DNA of 58,008 bases from Ferruginibacter sp. (GTDB taxonomy: Bacteria; Bacteroidota; Bacteroidia; Chitinophagales; Chitinophagaceae): positions 1-58,008 of the forward strand of contig JACMLJ010000004.1 of the NCBI GenBank assembly GCA_014379625.1, read 5' to 3'. The position numbers were made by a program, and so were the translations under genes. This document shows, one piece after another, positions 8,601-17,645 of the stretch (position 1 is its first letter; each line of letters opens with the position of its first letter). Under the pieces are notes generated by a model. The model was not told where the DNA came from. It saw nothing but the letters and a program-made list of their open reading frames with translations, and ran no database searches.

Positions 8601-10157
8601 ATGAAAAGATTATTGTCTGCAATCAGCTTCCTGCTGTTAACTGCTCAATCTATGGCGCAGGAAAAACGGTATGATATTACCACCTACGGGGCCATGGGCG
8701 ATAGCAAAACGGTTGCCACCAAATCAATACAAGCCGCCGTGGATGCCTGTAATGCGGAGGGGGGAGGAAAGGTAATCATACCGGCCGGTGTTTTTATTAT
8801 CGGTACCGTGCACCTTAAAAGCAATGTGCATTTGTATTTACAAAGCGGCGCGGTATTAAGGGGAAGCAGTAATCTCGATGATTATGAAATATTTATACCT
8901 GACCAGCCTTTTACCCCCGTACACAAGGGTATGTTGTTTACGGAAGATGCAGAAAATATCACCATCTCCGGCGAGGGCCAGGTAGATGGCAATGGCGATG
9001 TTTTTTTTGATCTGAACAGCGCCAAAAAAATTGGTGTTGAAGGAACAAAGTTTACAAGGCAGAAAGAAGGGTTCCGTAAGGTTGAATCCGGCATAGGGGA
9101 TGGACCGGTAGTGCCAAAGGACCGGCCCTACCAGATGTTTGTATTCAGTAATTGCAAAAGAGTTACCATAAAAGACATCTTCGTTACAAAAGCACCTTTC
9201 TGGTGCATGCATTTTGCCGATTGCGACGCGGTAAACGTAACGGGTATCCGCTTATGGAACAGCATGCTGGCCCCCAATGCAGACGGAATTGATATTACCA
9301 GTTGCACCAATGTTACTATAAGTAATTGTGATATCCGGGCCGGTGATGATGCCATTGCCATTACCGGATATGATCACCATTTCGAAATTCCGGGTTATAA
9401 AAAATTACGCCATATTTCTGAAAATATACTAGTAACCAATTGCAACCTTCAATCTTATTCAAGCGGCATACGCATCGGTTTCCTCGATCAGAATACCGTG
9501 CGTAATATCCAGGTAAGCAACTGCAATATCACCAATTCATCGAGGGGGATCGGCATTTTTTTAAGAGATGAGGGTTCGCTGGAAAATATTTCTTTCAGTA
9601 ACATGTACATCGAAACAAAATTGCATACCGGTGATTGGTGGGGCAATGGCGAGCCCATACATATTTCTGCTGTAAGGGGAAAAGAAAAGGTAACCTTGGG
9701 AAAGATAAAAAATATCAACTTCAGGGATATTATTTGTAAAGGAGAAACCGGGCTATTGGTGTATGGTTCTGCCGAATCTATCATTGAAGATGTTCGTTTT
9801 GATAATATAACTTTTGATTTAACCGACAGTAAACTAAATGCTGTTGGCGGGGGAAACATCGACCTGCGCGGCGCTATGCGGGAACAGGAACAATTGTTTG
9901 CAAGGGATATTCCCGGGCTGCTCGTGCAATACGTAAAGAATTTTTTGATCAGTGATTTTAAACTGGTATGGAGCCAAACCCGGATGCCTTATTTTACACA
10001 CGGTATTGAGGCAAATAATTTTACGAACCTGGAGATCCGTAATTTCACAGGCACGGCATCACCAGTCAATAAAACGGCCAGCAGGGTATCTGTAGTGGAT
10101 GGAAGCGGATTTGTTACCGACAATAAATTAGGGATGGTGATAAGCAGGGTGAAATAA
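8601..10157 (+). CDS. GH28-like right-handed beta-helix glycosidase
   Basis: Start chosen at 8601 because it yields signal peptide MKRLLSAISFLLLTAQSMAQ; the frame is open upstream to 8553. The 518-residue protein is a pectate-lyase-type beta-helix beginning with the YDITTYGAMGDS motif. GH28 acidic residues are present: PNADGIDIT (Asp228) and AGDDAIAI (Asp249, Asp250). The usual catalytic-site GHG and RIK motifs are replaced by SSG and RIG in SSGIRIGF, so it is unlikely to be an ordinary polygalacturonase. It begins 57 bp after the alpha-galactosidase stop and probably belongs to the same operon. The substrate is unknown; a debranching role on hemicellulose or pectin is possible. Confidence 0.8.
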   Translation: MKRLLSAISFLLLTAQSMAQEKRYDITTYGAMGDSKTVATKSIQAAVDACNAEGGGKVIIPAGVFIIGTVHLKSNVHLYLQSGAVLRGSSNLDDYEIFIPDQPFTPVHKGMLFTEDAENITISGEGQVDGNGDVFFDLNSAKKIGVEGTKFTRQKEGFRKVESGIGDGPVVPKDRPYQMFVFSNCKRVTIKDIFVTKAPFWCMHFADCDAVNVTGIRLWNSMLAPNADGIDITSCTNVTISNCDIRAGDDAIAITGYDHHFEIPGYKKLRHISENILVTNCNLQSYSSGIRIGFLDQNTVRNIQVSNCNITNSSRGIGIFLRDEGSLENISFSNMYIETKLHTGDWWGNGEPIHISAVRGKEKVTLGKIKNINFRDIICKGETGLLVYGSAESIIEDVRFDNITFDLTDSKLNAVGGGNIDLRGAMREQEQLFARDIPGLLVQYVKNFLISDFKLVWSQTRMPYFTHGIEANNFTNLEIRNFTGTASPVNKTASRVSVVDGSGFVTDNKLGMVISRVK

Positions 10158-10318
10158 AGACCTTAAGATGGTTGTTTTCCAGGACTTAAATTACCGGTAT
10201 CAAACATGCTATTGTTGGCGCTAATTTAAATGGGGTTGGATTATTTACCCATCATTTGCAGCACCCGTTTACAACGGATGCTATCACCATTATCAAGCTG
10301 ATACCGGAACTTGATTAC

Positions 10319-10735
10319 TTATTTTTCTGCATCAACGGCATCATACACAATAACTTTCGACCATAATTGCGAACAGTCTTCTATAAATGTAAGATGTACC
10401 GGGTCGGTTTGATAACTGGCCTGGTCAGCCTCACTGTCGAAGATCAGCATCCAGGATACAGCATAAGAACTGTCAATAACATCGCGTTTGGTATTGGCCG
10501 GCTTACCAATATGAAATTGTTGAATGGTTTTTACTTTGGAAAGCTTAGTAAGGCCCGCTACTAATTTATCCATGTCGGTTTGGCTGGAAGAATCCTTCAG
10601 CCAGAAGTACACATGGTGTATAAATATATTTTTCATTTGTTTTGTTACTGAATTGTTTACTGCAAATATAGCGGTTCCTGCGAGGGAAGCTTTGGAGCTA
10701 TTGTTTAAAAATTTACGGCGGGATATTATTTTCAT
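10319..10735 (-). CDS. Dabb (stress-responsive A/B barrel) domain protein, exported
   Basis: A 138-residue protein. The N-terminal MKIISRRKFLNNSSKASLAG looks like a Tat signal. The rest (about 35-135) is a Dabb dimeric alpha/beta-barrel domain, recognisable from IHHVYFWLKDSS, QQFHIGKPA, SYAVSWMLIFDSEADQASYQTDPVH and a C-terminal SKVIVYD strand. Dabb proteins are small ferredoxin-like dimers; biochemical roles are known for few of them. It is transcribed divergently from a Tat-type sugar isomerase across a 281-bp gap that shows no clear promoter boxes, and both proteins appear exported by the same route, which suggests but does not prove a shared pathway. Confidence 0.85.
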   Translation of the reverse strand: MKIISRRKFLNNSSKASLAGTAIFAVNNSVTKQMKNIFIHHVYFWLKDSSSQTDMDKLVAGLTKLSKVKTIQQFHIGKPANTKRDVIDSSYAVSWMLIFDSEADQASYQTDPVHLTFIEDCSQLWSKVIVYDAVDAEK

Positions 10736-11016
10736 GATAAAAAGTTTTTACCTCAAATATAAAGCGGTTAACGTTTGGCAATGCATGTTAGGGAAAGTAA
10801 AGCCTGGCTGAATTTTTAATTCCTGAAATAAAAACGGGTTAAAAAAAATGACAGTGGTAATTTTTTAGCTATTTATGTTACTTTATTATCTTTAATTAAT
10901 TTATTTTTATTGTGATCAGGAACTAAGTATTATATTGAATCATCAAAATGGATTGCTAAATTACAGTTGCCATCAAAATAATCAAAGGCCTTTTTTTGAC
11001 GCTCCTCAAATAAACT

Positions 11017-11859
11017 ATGATGTATACACGACGTTCGTTCATAAAACAAACCGGGGCGCTTACCCTGGGATCGGTACTATTGTCTTCATTCGATGCAGGG
11101 GGTAAAAAGATCAGCAACCCGGGTATCCAGTTATACACGGTCAGGCAGCAAATGCTGGAAGATGCAACGGGCACATTAAAAAAGCTGGCAGCCTTAGGTA
11201 TCAAACAGATAGAGTCGGCAGGGAGCGACAAAGGTCACTATTATGGATTAAAACCGGGTGAAATAAAAAGCATCTGTTCCGGCCTGGGTATGACTCTACG
11301 GAGCGGTCATGTACACTTAGATAATAAATGGCAGCAAACGATGGATGAAGCGGTAACTTCTGGCCAGGAATACCTTATCTGTTCCTCAATGCCGTCGAAA
11401 GGCCAAACCATTGATAATTATAAAAAAGTAGCCGAACAATTTAATAAGGCCGGCGAAGCCTGTAAAAAACTGAATATTAAATTTGGCTATCATAACCACG
11501 AATATGAATTTGAACAGGAGAATGGAAAAGTACTATATGATGTTTTACTTGAAAATACCGACCCTGCATTGGTATGCATGGAGCTGGACCTGGGCTGGGT
11601 GATCGTTCCAGGCAAGGACCCGTTGGCTTATTTTGCGAAATATCCCGGGCGTTTTCCCTTATGGCACCTGAAGGATATGGACCTGGCAAAAAAGAAAAGT
11701 ACTGAATTTGGTAAAGGTGCACTTGACATAAAAAAGATGTTTGAAAATAGCGGGGAGTCGGGATTGAAATACTTTTTTATTGAACAGGAAGAGTACAGCA
11801 GCACGCCCATGGAAAGTATGCGGCATAATATGAATTATTTAAAAAACATGAAAGACTGA
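11017..11859 (+). CDS. Tat-exported sugar phosphate isomerase/epimerase-family TIM barrel protein
   Basis: A 280-residue protein of the xylose-isomerase-like TIM barrel family (AP endonuclease 2 fold). A twin-arginine signal (YTRRSFIKQTGALTLGSVLL) precedes the barrel. Barrel landmarks include GIQLYTVR, FGYHNHEYEF, ALVCMELDLGW, PLWHLKDMD and YFFIEQEEYS; the His, Glu and Asp residues in these motifs are the expected metal ligands. A second ATG three bases downstream is equally possible as the start. Such enzymes isomerise, epimerise or cleave keto-sugars in several Bacteroidota sugar-oxidation clusters. The two downstream genes encode subunits of a GMC sugar dehydrogenase, so a ketosugar substrate is plausible but inferred. 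Confidence 0.87.
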   Translation: MMYTRRSFIKQTGALTLGSVLLSSFDAGGKKISNPGIQLYTVRQQMLEDATGTLKKLAALGIKQIESAGSDKGHYYGLKPGEIKSICSGLGMTLRSGHVHLDNKWQQTMDEAVTSGQEYLICSSMPSKGQTIDNYKKVAEQFNKAGEACKKLNIKFGYHNHEYEFEQENGKVLYDVLLENTDPALVCMELDLGWVIVPGKDPLAYFAKYPGRFPLWHLKDMDLAKKKSTEFGKGALDIKKMFENSGESGLKYFFIEQEEYSSTPMESMRHNMNYLKNMKD

Positions 11860-11960
11860 GGGCACTCTTGTTTAAACCTTAAATATTTAGCAGCATTTTC
11901 AGGCTCATCAGTTAAACTTTGATTGCTTATGATTACATTCACGTTTAAATGCGCGTCATT

Positions 11961-12491
11961 ATGAACAGGAGAAATGCGATTAGTAATATTGTTGTGCTTT
12001 CTATAGGCGCTGTGGTGCTGCCGTCCTGCGGGCAACAAGACAAGGCTTTGGTGCAATTAAAAAACTTTTCCCTTACCGGCAATGAAGAAAAACTGCTGGT
12101 GCAATTGGCGGACACTATCATCCCCAAAACAAATTTCCCCGGTGCCGCTGACCTGAAGTTGCATGAATTTATTTTGGTAATGGTGGATGATTGTTATGAG
12201 CCGGATAAACAGGAGAAATTTATGGGTGGACTGAAAAAATTTGATCAATCGGCCAAACAAAAATATGGCAGTTCATTTATAGCGCTTACACCTGAGCAAA
12301 AAGCAGCATGGCTAAGTGCAATGGAAAGTAAAAAAGAAATCCCCGCAGAGGCGCTGTTTTTTTATGAAACAACTAAGCGGCTCCTGGTACAGGGATTTAC
12401 CACTTCTAAGGAATACATGACCGGCGTGATGAACTATAAGATGGTGCCCGGCAGTGATTTTAAAGGATGTGTACCGGTGAAGAAAGCGTAA
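11961..12491 (+). CDS. Gluconate 2-dehydrogenase subunit 3-family protein
   Basis: A 176-residue protein from the start at 11961 (MNRRNAISN); an in-frame ATG at 11949 would add four residues. The N-terminus combines an RR pair with a hydrophobic stretch ending VVLPSCG, a possible Tat-lipoprotein signal. The rest matches the Gluconate_2-dh3 small-subunit family: EEKLLVQLADTIIPKTNFPGA, KLHEFILVMVDDCY and a C-terminal YMTGVMNYKMVPGSDFKGC. In characterised dehydrogenases this subunit carries the cofactor-loaded GMC catalytic subunit through the Tat pathway and stabilises it. The GMC gene follows 282 bp downstream. No cytochrome c subunit is seen in the window. Confidence 0.85.
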   Translation: MNRRNAISNIVVLSIGAVVLPSCGQQDKALVQLKNFSLTGNEEKLLVQLADTIIPKTNFPGAADLKLHEFILVMVDDCYEPDKQEKFMGGLKKFDQSAKQKYGSSFIALTPEQKAAWLSAMESKKEIPAEALFFYETTKRLLVQGFTTSKEYMTGVMNYKMVPGSDFKGCVPVKKA

Positions 12492-12511
12492 TAAAGAAGG
12501 TCAATGGTGAA

Positions 12512-12565
12512 TCGATGTCGTTTAGTTAACGGTTTTAATTGCAGGACTTAACTAAACGACATTGA
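12512..12565. repeat. Long inverted repeat with heptamer tandem copies, between subunit 3 and GMC genes
   Basis: ATGTCGTTTAGTTAA at 12515-12529 is repeated exactly in inverted form at 12548-12562. With one wobble pair the arms extend to 18 bp (12512-12529 and 12548-12565), with an 18-nt loop. No T-run follows, so it is not a standard terminator; it could be an mRNA hairpin or a small mobile-repeat remnant. Degenerate 7-bp tandem units of the TGAATGG type occur beside it (12500-12513, 12563-12583) and again at 12701-12735. Confidence 0.7.
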
Positions 12566-12700
12566 ATGGTGAACGGTGAATCAATCGTTTTCTTTTTTTA
12601 GAGAAACTGCCGGAAAATATACTTATCGCTATGGCTGCCTCAGTAACATATCTGTAATTCATGGCGACAAAAAATAATGCATATCAAACAGTATATTCGA

Positions 12701-12735
12701 TATTTCACCATTGACCATCACCCACTCACTATTCA
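12701..12735. repeat. Degenerate heptamer tandem repeat
   Basis: Five consecutive 7-bp units (TATTTCA, CCATTGA, CCATCAC, CCACTCA, CTATTCA) lie just upstream of the GMC oxidoreductase start. Read on the minus strand they are variants of TGAATGG, the same family as the array at 29793-29827. Confidence 0.55.
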
Positions 12736-12773
12736 CAATACATTTCTTTACTTTATAATATTCAATTACAAAT

Positions 12774-14471
12774 ATGGGTGCCAACAATAATACATTTGAT
12801 GCCATAGTGATCGGAAGCGGCATGAGCGGCGGATGGGCGGCGAAAGAATTTTGCGAAAAAGGATTAAAGACCCTGCTTTTGGAACGTGGAAGGGATGTAA
12901 AACACCTCACAGATTACCCCACCACCAATATGCTCCCCTGGGAGTTTGAACACCGCGGCCAGGTACCTTACGCCATTAAAAAAGAGAACCCCGTAATCAG
13001 CCGGTGTTATGCATTTAAGGAAGACGCCATGCATTTTTTTGTGAAAGATAAGGAGCATCCGTACATCCAGGAAAAACCATTTGACTGGATACGTGGTTAC
13101 CAGGTGGGCGGTAAAAGTATTATGTGGGCAAGGCAAACCCAGCGCTGGAGCGACTTTGATTTTGAGGGACCTGCTCGGGATGGATTTGCGGTAGACTGGC
13201 CCATCCGTTATAAGGACCTGGAACAATGGTACAGTTATGTGGAAAAGTTCGCCGGCATCAGTGGTAATAAAGACGGCCTGGAAGAATTGCCCGATGGTGA
13301 GTTTTTACCCCCCTGGGAACTAACCTGCGTTGAAAATCATTTTAAAGATTTTATAGCAGAAAATTACCAGGGGCGTCATGTGATATCGGCAAGGTGTGCA
13401 CATTTAACAAAACCGGCGCCCATACATATTGAACAGGGCAGGGGCCAATGCCAGGCAAGAAACTTATGCCAGCGGGGTTGTCCGTTTGGCGGATACTTTA
13501 ACGCAAATTCCACTACCATCCCATGGGCCCAAAAAACAGGCAATTTAACACTACGCCCGCATTCGGTGGTTCATTCAATCATCTACGATGATGCAAAAGC
13601 TAAGGCAACCGGTGTAAGGGTAATTGATGCCCATACCAGGGAAACCATTGAATTTTTTGCCCCGGTAATATTTGTAAATGCCGGAAACCTCAATACTAAC
13701 CTGATCCTGCTTAACTCTGTATCCCGGCGTTTTCCAAATGGGCTGGGTAATGATAATGGTTTGCTTGGAAAGTACGTGGCATTCCATAACTACCGGGCAA
13801 GGATAACCGCAAAATATGGTGGAATGCAGGATTTTACCACCGCGCAAAGCCGTGCATCCGGCGCCTATATCCCCCGTTTCAGGAATGTGCGCAAACAGGA
13901 AACAGATTTTCTTCGCGGGTATGCTACTACATTTAACGCCACCCGGTCTTCTTATTCCAAACAGGACGGTTTTGGTGACGAACTGGTAAGTAAGCTGATG
14001 GCGCCGTCCGTGCCGGGGCCATGGAATATTAGTTCACAATTTATGGGAGAAACTATTCCTAAGGAAACCAATTATGTAGCCCTTGATAAAGACCAGAAAG
14101 ATGAATGGGGAATCCCCCTCTTAAAAATTTCAGTCGGTTACGATGAGAACGATGAAAAAATGATCCTTGATTTTTTTGAGCAATACACCGCCATGTTCAG
14201 TAAGGCAGGCTTCACTGATATTAAAACCACCGACAGCAGGCAGGCGCCCGGTTTGGATATTCATGAAATGGGTGGCGTAAGAATGGGTGCGGACCGCAAG
14301 ACATCTTTATTAAATGCCTGGAACCAAATGCATGAATGTAAAAATGTATTTGTAACGGATGGTGCCTGTATGACCTCCACTTCCACACAAAATCCATCTC
14401 TTACCTATATGGCTTTAACGGCCAGGGCCGTCAACCATGCAGTGGAATTACTGAAGAAAAAGGAATTGTAG
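12774..14471 (+). CDS. GMC-family FAD-dependent sugar (alcohol) dehydrogenase, catalytic subunit
   Basis: A 565-residue flavoprotein. The N-terminal Rossmann FAD motif is VIGSGMSGGWAAKEF (about 10-25) with the ribose-binding acid in LLLERG. Catalytic residues of the GMC fold are His497 (HEMGGVRMG) and Asn540 (NPSLTYMALTARA). A cysteine-rich loop (Cys226, Cys232, Cys236) is at the place where bacterial glucoside-3-dehydrogenase and FAD-glucose-dehydrogenase relatives have an Fe-S binding loop; whether it binds a cluster here is unproven. The subunit has no signal of its own, consistent with export on the upstream subunit 3 partner. The likely reaction is oxidation of a sugar hydroxyl, passing electrons to an unseen acceptor. 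Confidence 0.9.
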   Translation: MGANNNTFDAIVIGSGMSGGWAAKEFCEKGLKTLLLERGRDVKHLTDYPTTNMLPWEFEHRGQVPYAIKKENPVISRCYAFKEDAMHFFVKDKEHPYIQEKPFDWIRGYQVGGKSIMWARQTQRWSDFDFEGPARDGFAVDWPIRYKDLEQWYSYVEKFAGISGNKDGLEELPDGEFLPPWELTCVENHFKDFIAENYQGRHVISARCAHLTKPAPIHIEQGRGQCQARNLCQRGCPFGGYFNANSTTIPWAQKTGNLTLRPHSVVHSIIYDDAKAKATGVRVIDAHTRETIEFFAPVIFVNAGNLNTNLILLNSVSRRFPNGLGNDNGLLGKYVAFHNYRARITAKYGGMQDFTTAQSRASGAYIPRFRNVRKQETDFLRGYATTFNATRSSYSKQDGFGDELVSKLMAPSVPGPWNISSQFMGETIPKETNYVALDKDQKDEWGIPLLKISVGYDENDEKMILDFFEQYTAMFSKAGFTDIKTTDSRQAPGLDIHEMGGVRMGADRKTSLLNAWNQMHECKNVFVTDGACMTSTSTQNPSLTYMALTARAVNHAVELLKKKEL

Positions 14472-14541
14472 CTATAGCGGTGGGTAATTATGAAAGGGTG
14501 ACCCAACGCCATAACCTATTCACCCACTAATACAACCATTT

Positions 14542-16071
14542 ATGAAACTCCTCTTGCTTGCGGGGCTATTAATCACTGTGTCTTTTACGATGGCACAGTC
14601 AACACCTGTTGGCGATTTTAAAAATCATGCGGACATAGGTAATCCAAAAATAAAAGGGGCCAGTTTGTATGATAATAACGAACAGGTATATACGCTAAAG
14701 GGCGGTGGATATAATATCTGGTTTAACCGCGATGAGTTTCAATACGCTTACAACCAACTGAAAGGTGATTTTATATTGACAGCCAATATGAAATTTGTCG
14801 GGGCCGGCAAAGATCCGCACCGAAAAATAGGCTGGATGATCCGTGAATCACTGCAGGAAGATGCCGCTCATATCAGCGCTACTTTACACGGCGACGGATT
14901 AACCGTATTGCAATGGCGCGGGTTGCGGGGCGCCTTTATGAGGGACCCACAGGATGAAATATTTCATTTGAAAAAAAATGTGGAGATCATACAATTAGAG
15001 CGCATTGGCAATACAATAATAATGCGGACGGCCAATGCAGGCGAGCCTTTGCAGGAAGTAGGCAAAACTGAAATGCGGGAGATGCCTGGTGAAGTATTGG
15101 CAGGTTTATTTATATGTAGTCACAATGCGGATGCGCAGGAGGAAGGGATAGCATGGAATGTAAGAATAGAAAAACCGGTGCCGGATTCGCATAACGGGTA
15201 TACCGATGGTATTTTATCGAGCAGGCTGGAAATTATGAATGTGTTTGATGGTAAACGAAAAATCATACACCGGGATGCGGGCAGGCTGGAGGCTCCCAAC
15301 TGGATGCCGGACGGAAAAAAAATATTGTTCAACCAGGATGGATCTATTTTCACCATTCCTATTGAGGGTGGTTTACCTGTCAAATTAAACACTGGTTTTG
15401 CCAACAGGAATAACAACGATCACGTAATTTCTTTTGATGGTAAAATGCTTGCCATCAGTCATCACCGCGAAGGATTGCCAGGTGGCGGATCTACCGTGTA
15501 TGTATTACCGTTATCCGGCGGCCAACCGAAGTTAATAACAGACAGCACGCCATCTTACCTTCACGGCTGGAGCCCGGATGGTAAGGAGGTAATTTATACC
15601 GCGCAAAGGATTAGTAATAGTCCGGCTTACAATTTATACAAAAAACCCATTAACGGCGGGTCTGAAGTTCAATTGACTTTTAATAAAAAAGGACTGGCGG
15701 ATGGCCCCGAATATTCACCGGACGGCAGGTACATTTATTACAATTCTGATGAAACATCTACCATGCAAATATGGCGAATGAAAAAGGATGGAACAGGTAA
15801 CGAACAGGTAACATTTGATGAATACCACAACTGGTTCCCGCATATTTCGCCCGATGGAAAATGGATCATACTGCTGTCCTTTCCTCCAACGATTCCATCA
15901 AACGACCACCCTTTTTACAAGCGGGTTTTATTGCGCATGATGCCTGCGGGGGGCGGAGCGCCAAGGGTAATTGCCTATTTATATGGCGGGCAGGGAACCA
16001 TCAATACACCCTCCTGGAGCCCGGACAGTAAACAGATCGCGTTTATCAGTAACAGTGCACCGTTTAAATAA
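14542..16071 (+). CDS. Secreted TolB-like beta-propeller protein with N-terminal concanavalin-like domain
   Basis: A 509-residue protein with a clear signal peptide (LLLAGLLITVSFTMAQ). Residues about 25-210 look like a DUF1349/laminin-G-type beta sandwich (GGGYNIWFNRDEFQYAY, GWMIRES, LHGDGLTVLQWR). Residues about 225-505 hold WD40-like PD40 repeats with recurring (S/M)PDGK motifs: APNWMPDGKKILF, HGWSPDGKEVIY, EYSPDGRYIYY, HISPDGKWIIL and PSWSPDSKQIAF, i.e. a six-bladed TolB-type propeller. No catalytic residues are apparent, so a binding or scaffold role is likely. It follows the GMC gene by 70 bp on the same strand and is probably in that operon. Confidence 0.82.
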   Translation: MKLLLLAGLLITVSFTMAQSTPVGDFKNHADIGNPKIKGASLYDNNEQVYTLKGGGYNIWFNRDEFQYAYNQLKGDFILTANMKFVGAGKDPHRKIGWMIRESLQEDAAHISATLHGDGLTVLQWRGLRGAFMRDPQDEIFHLKKNVEIIQLERIGNTIIMRTANAGEPLQEVGKTEMREMPGEVLAGLFICSHNADAQEEGIAWNVRIEKPVPDSHNGYTDGILSSRLEIMNVFDGKRKIIHRDAGRLEAPNWMPDGKKILFNQDGSIFTIPIEGGLPVKLNTGFANRNNNDHVISFDGKMLAISHHREGLPGGGSTVYVLPLSGGQPKLITDSTPSYLHGWSPDGKEVIYTAQRISNSPAYNLYKKPINGGSEVQLTFNKKGLADGPEYSPDGRYIYYNSDETSTMQIWRMKKDGTGNEQVTFDEYHNWFPHISPDGKWIILLSFPPTIPSNDHPFYKRVLLRMMPAGGGAPRVIAYLYGGQGTINTPSWSPDSKQIAFISNSAPFK

Positions 16072-16092
16072 ATGGAGATATTAAATGGCATA

Positions 16093-16230
16093 AACCCACA
16101 ATCCCTAAGCCTATAATCATTAATCCAACAATCTATAAACCTACAATCCATAAACCAACAATCCATAATCTTACCATCCTTAAATCCTACCATCGTTAAT
16201 CCTACCATCCTTAAATCCTAACAATCCTAG
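16093..16230. repeat. Degenerate short tandem repeat array (7-16 bp units)
   Basis: The gap after the TolB-like gene is filled with variants of ACAATCCATAAACC and ACCATCCTTAAATCCT, about nine decaying copies of a roughly 15-bp unit that itself consists of two 7-8 bp halves ending in ATCC. Unit length varies and no spacer structure exists, so it is not CRISPR. An antisense frame crosses it but reflects only the repeat. Confidence 0.7.
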
Positions 16231-16277
16231 TGCGGATAGCTTTTGATGATTATCTTTAGCAATAATAAAAAAATATA

Positions 16278-17645
16278 ATGGCCGATAAACCCGTTGCACA
16301 AAACCCGGCTTTACCTGCTCACCTTAAACGGACCCTTGGGCCGGTAATGCTTTGGGGCCTTGGAGTTGGTTATGTAATATCGGGTATGTATTTTGGCTGG
16401 AACCTGGGTCTTCCGGCCGGGGGTACACTGGGACTCGGCATTGCCACTTTCTTTGTTATTGTACTGTACATTACTTTTACTTTTTCTTATACGGAATTAG
16501 CCTGTGCTATTCCAAAAGCGGGTGGGGTATTCGATTATGCCGGCAGGGCAATGGGAAAAGATATAGGTTTTATTGCAGGCATGGCGCAGATCATAGAATT
16601 TGTTTTTGCACCTCCTGCCATTGCTGCCGCTATTGGCGCATACTTTCATATTTTCTTTCCGCAATTTTCTGTTACCGCTATCGCTGTTACTGCCTATATA
16701 CTTTTTACAGCATTAAATATGTATGGTGTAAAAGCTGCGGCAACTTTTGAATTGATTATTACCGCATTCGCAGTCTTTGAACTGTTGTTATTCAGCGGAA
16801 TAACACTGCCGCATTTTCAGTGGTCCAATCTTACCCAAAATGCTTTTCCCCATGGATGGAAAGGGGTATGGGCTGCAACCCCATTCGCCATATGGTTTTT
16901 CCTGGGGCTCGAAGGCGTGGCCAATGTAGCGGAGGAAACGGTGCATCCCCAACGCAATGTATTGCGGGGTTTTGGATCTGCTTTAATTACACTGATCATT
17001 TTGTGCGTACTGGTATTCATCTCTTCGGTAGGGGTGGGCGGTTGGGAAAAAGTGGTGTACCCAACAACCGGCGCCGAAGCTTCTGATTCGCCACTGCCAT
17101 TGGCCCTGGCACAGATAACAGGCAACAGCGGATGGTTATATCATTTGCTGATAACGATCGGTTTAATGGGCTTGGTTGCATCCTTCCACGGACTGATACT
17201 GGCTGCAAGCCGTGCCACCTACGAGTTTGGTAAAACCGGTTGTATTCCCACAATCTTTGGGCGGATCCACCCCAGGTTTAAAACACCTGCCAATGCCTTA
17301 CTGCTCAACATGATCATTGGTATCATCGCATTGTTTACCGGTAAAACCGGCGATATCATTACCATCGCCGTTTTTGGCGCCATCCTGTTGTATATTTTTG
17401 CAATGGTCACGGTATTGGTATTAAGAAAAACCGAACCCGGCCTGCTCCGCCCTTTTCGTGTACCCATGTTCCCTTTTTTCCCCGTCATTGCTTTGCTTAT
17501 AGCGGTGGTTTCCATGATTGCGATGATCTCCCTCAATATTAAATTAGCGGTCATCTTCTTTGCTATACTGGCACTTGCTTATATTTGGTTTCATTTTATA
17601 GTAAAACGCAAAAGAAATGACGAGCCAGCCATCCTCAACCAGTAA
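16278..17645 (+). CDS. eat: APC-superfamily permease, ethanolamine permease (Eat)-like
   Basis: A 455-residue integral membrane protein with about 12 hydrophobic segments. The N-terminal stretch has GLGVGYVISGMYFGWN followed by LPAGGTLGLGIATFF, then FSYTELACAIPKAGG, AEETVHPQRNVLRGFG and VASFHGLILAASRATYEFG, a pattern I recognise from ethanolamine permeases of the amino acid-polyamine-organocation superfamily. It would import ethanolamine or a related small amine across the inner membrane. The downstream glutamine-synthetase-like gene overlaps its last 29 bases, which indicates translational coupling and a joint role. The gene symbol is used for the family; the substrate is not proven. Confidence 0.82.
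   Translation: MADKPVAQNPALPAHLKRTLGPVMLWGLGVGYVISGMYFGWNLGLPAGGTLGLGIATFFVIVLYITFTFSYTELACAIPKAGGVFDYAGRAMGKDIGFIAGMAQIIEFVFAPPAIAAAIGAYFHIFFPQFSVTAIAVTAYILFTALNMYGVKAAATFELIITAFAVFELLLFSGITLPHFQWSNLTQNAFPHGWKGVWAATPFAIWFFLGLEGVANVAEETVHPQRNVLRGFGSALITLIILCVLVFISSVGVGGWEKVVYPTTGAEASDSPLPLALAQITGNSGWLYHLLITIGLMGLVASFHGLILAASRATYEFGKTGCIPTIFGRIHPRFKTPANALLLNMIIGIIALFTGKTGDIITIAVFGAILLYIFAMVTVLVLRKTEPGLLRPFRVPMFPFFPVIALLIAVVSMIAMISLNIKLAVIFFAILALAYIWFHFIVKRKRNDEPAILNQ

Noticed and set aside
16072..16277. Possible CRISPR array or antisense Cys/Asp-rich gene
   Set aside because: Units are degenerate, 7-16 bp, directly abutting and without spacers; the antisense frame is merely the repeat translated.
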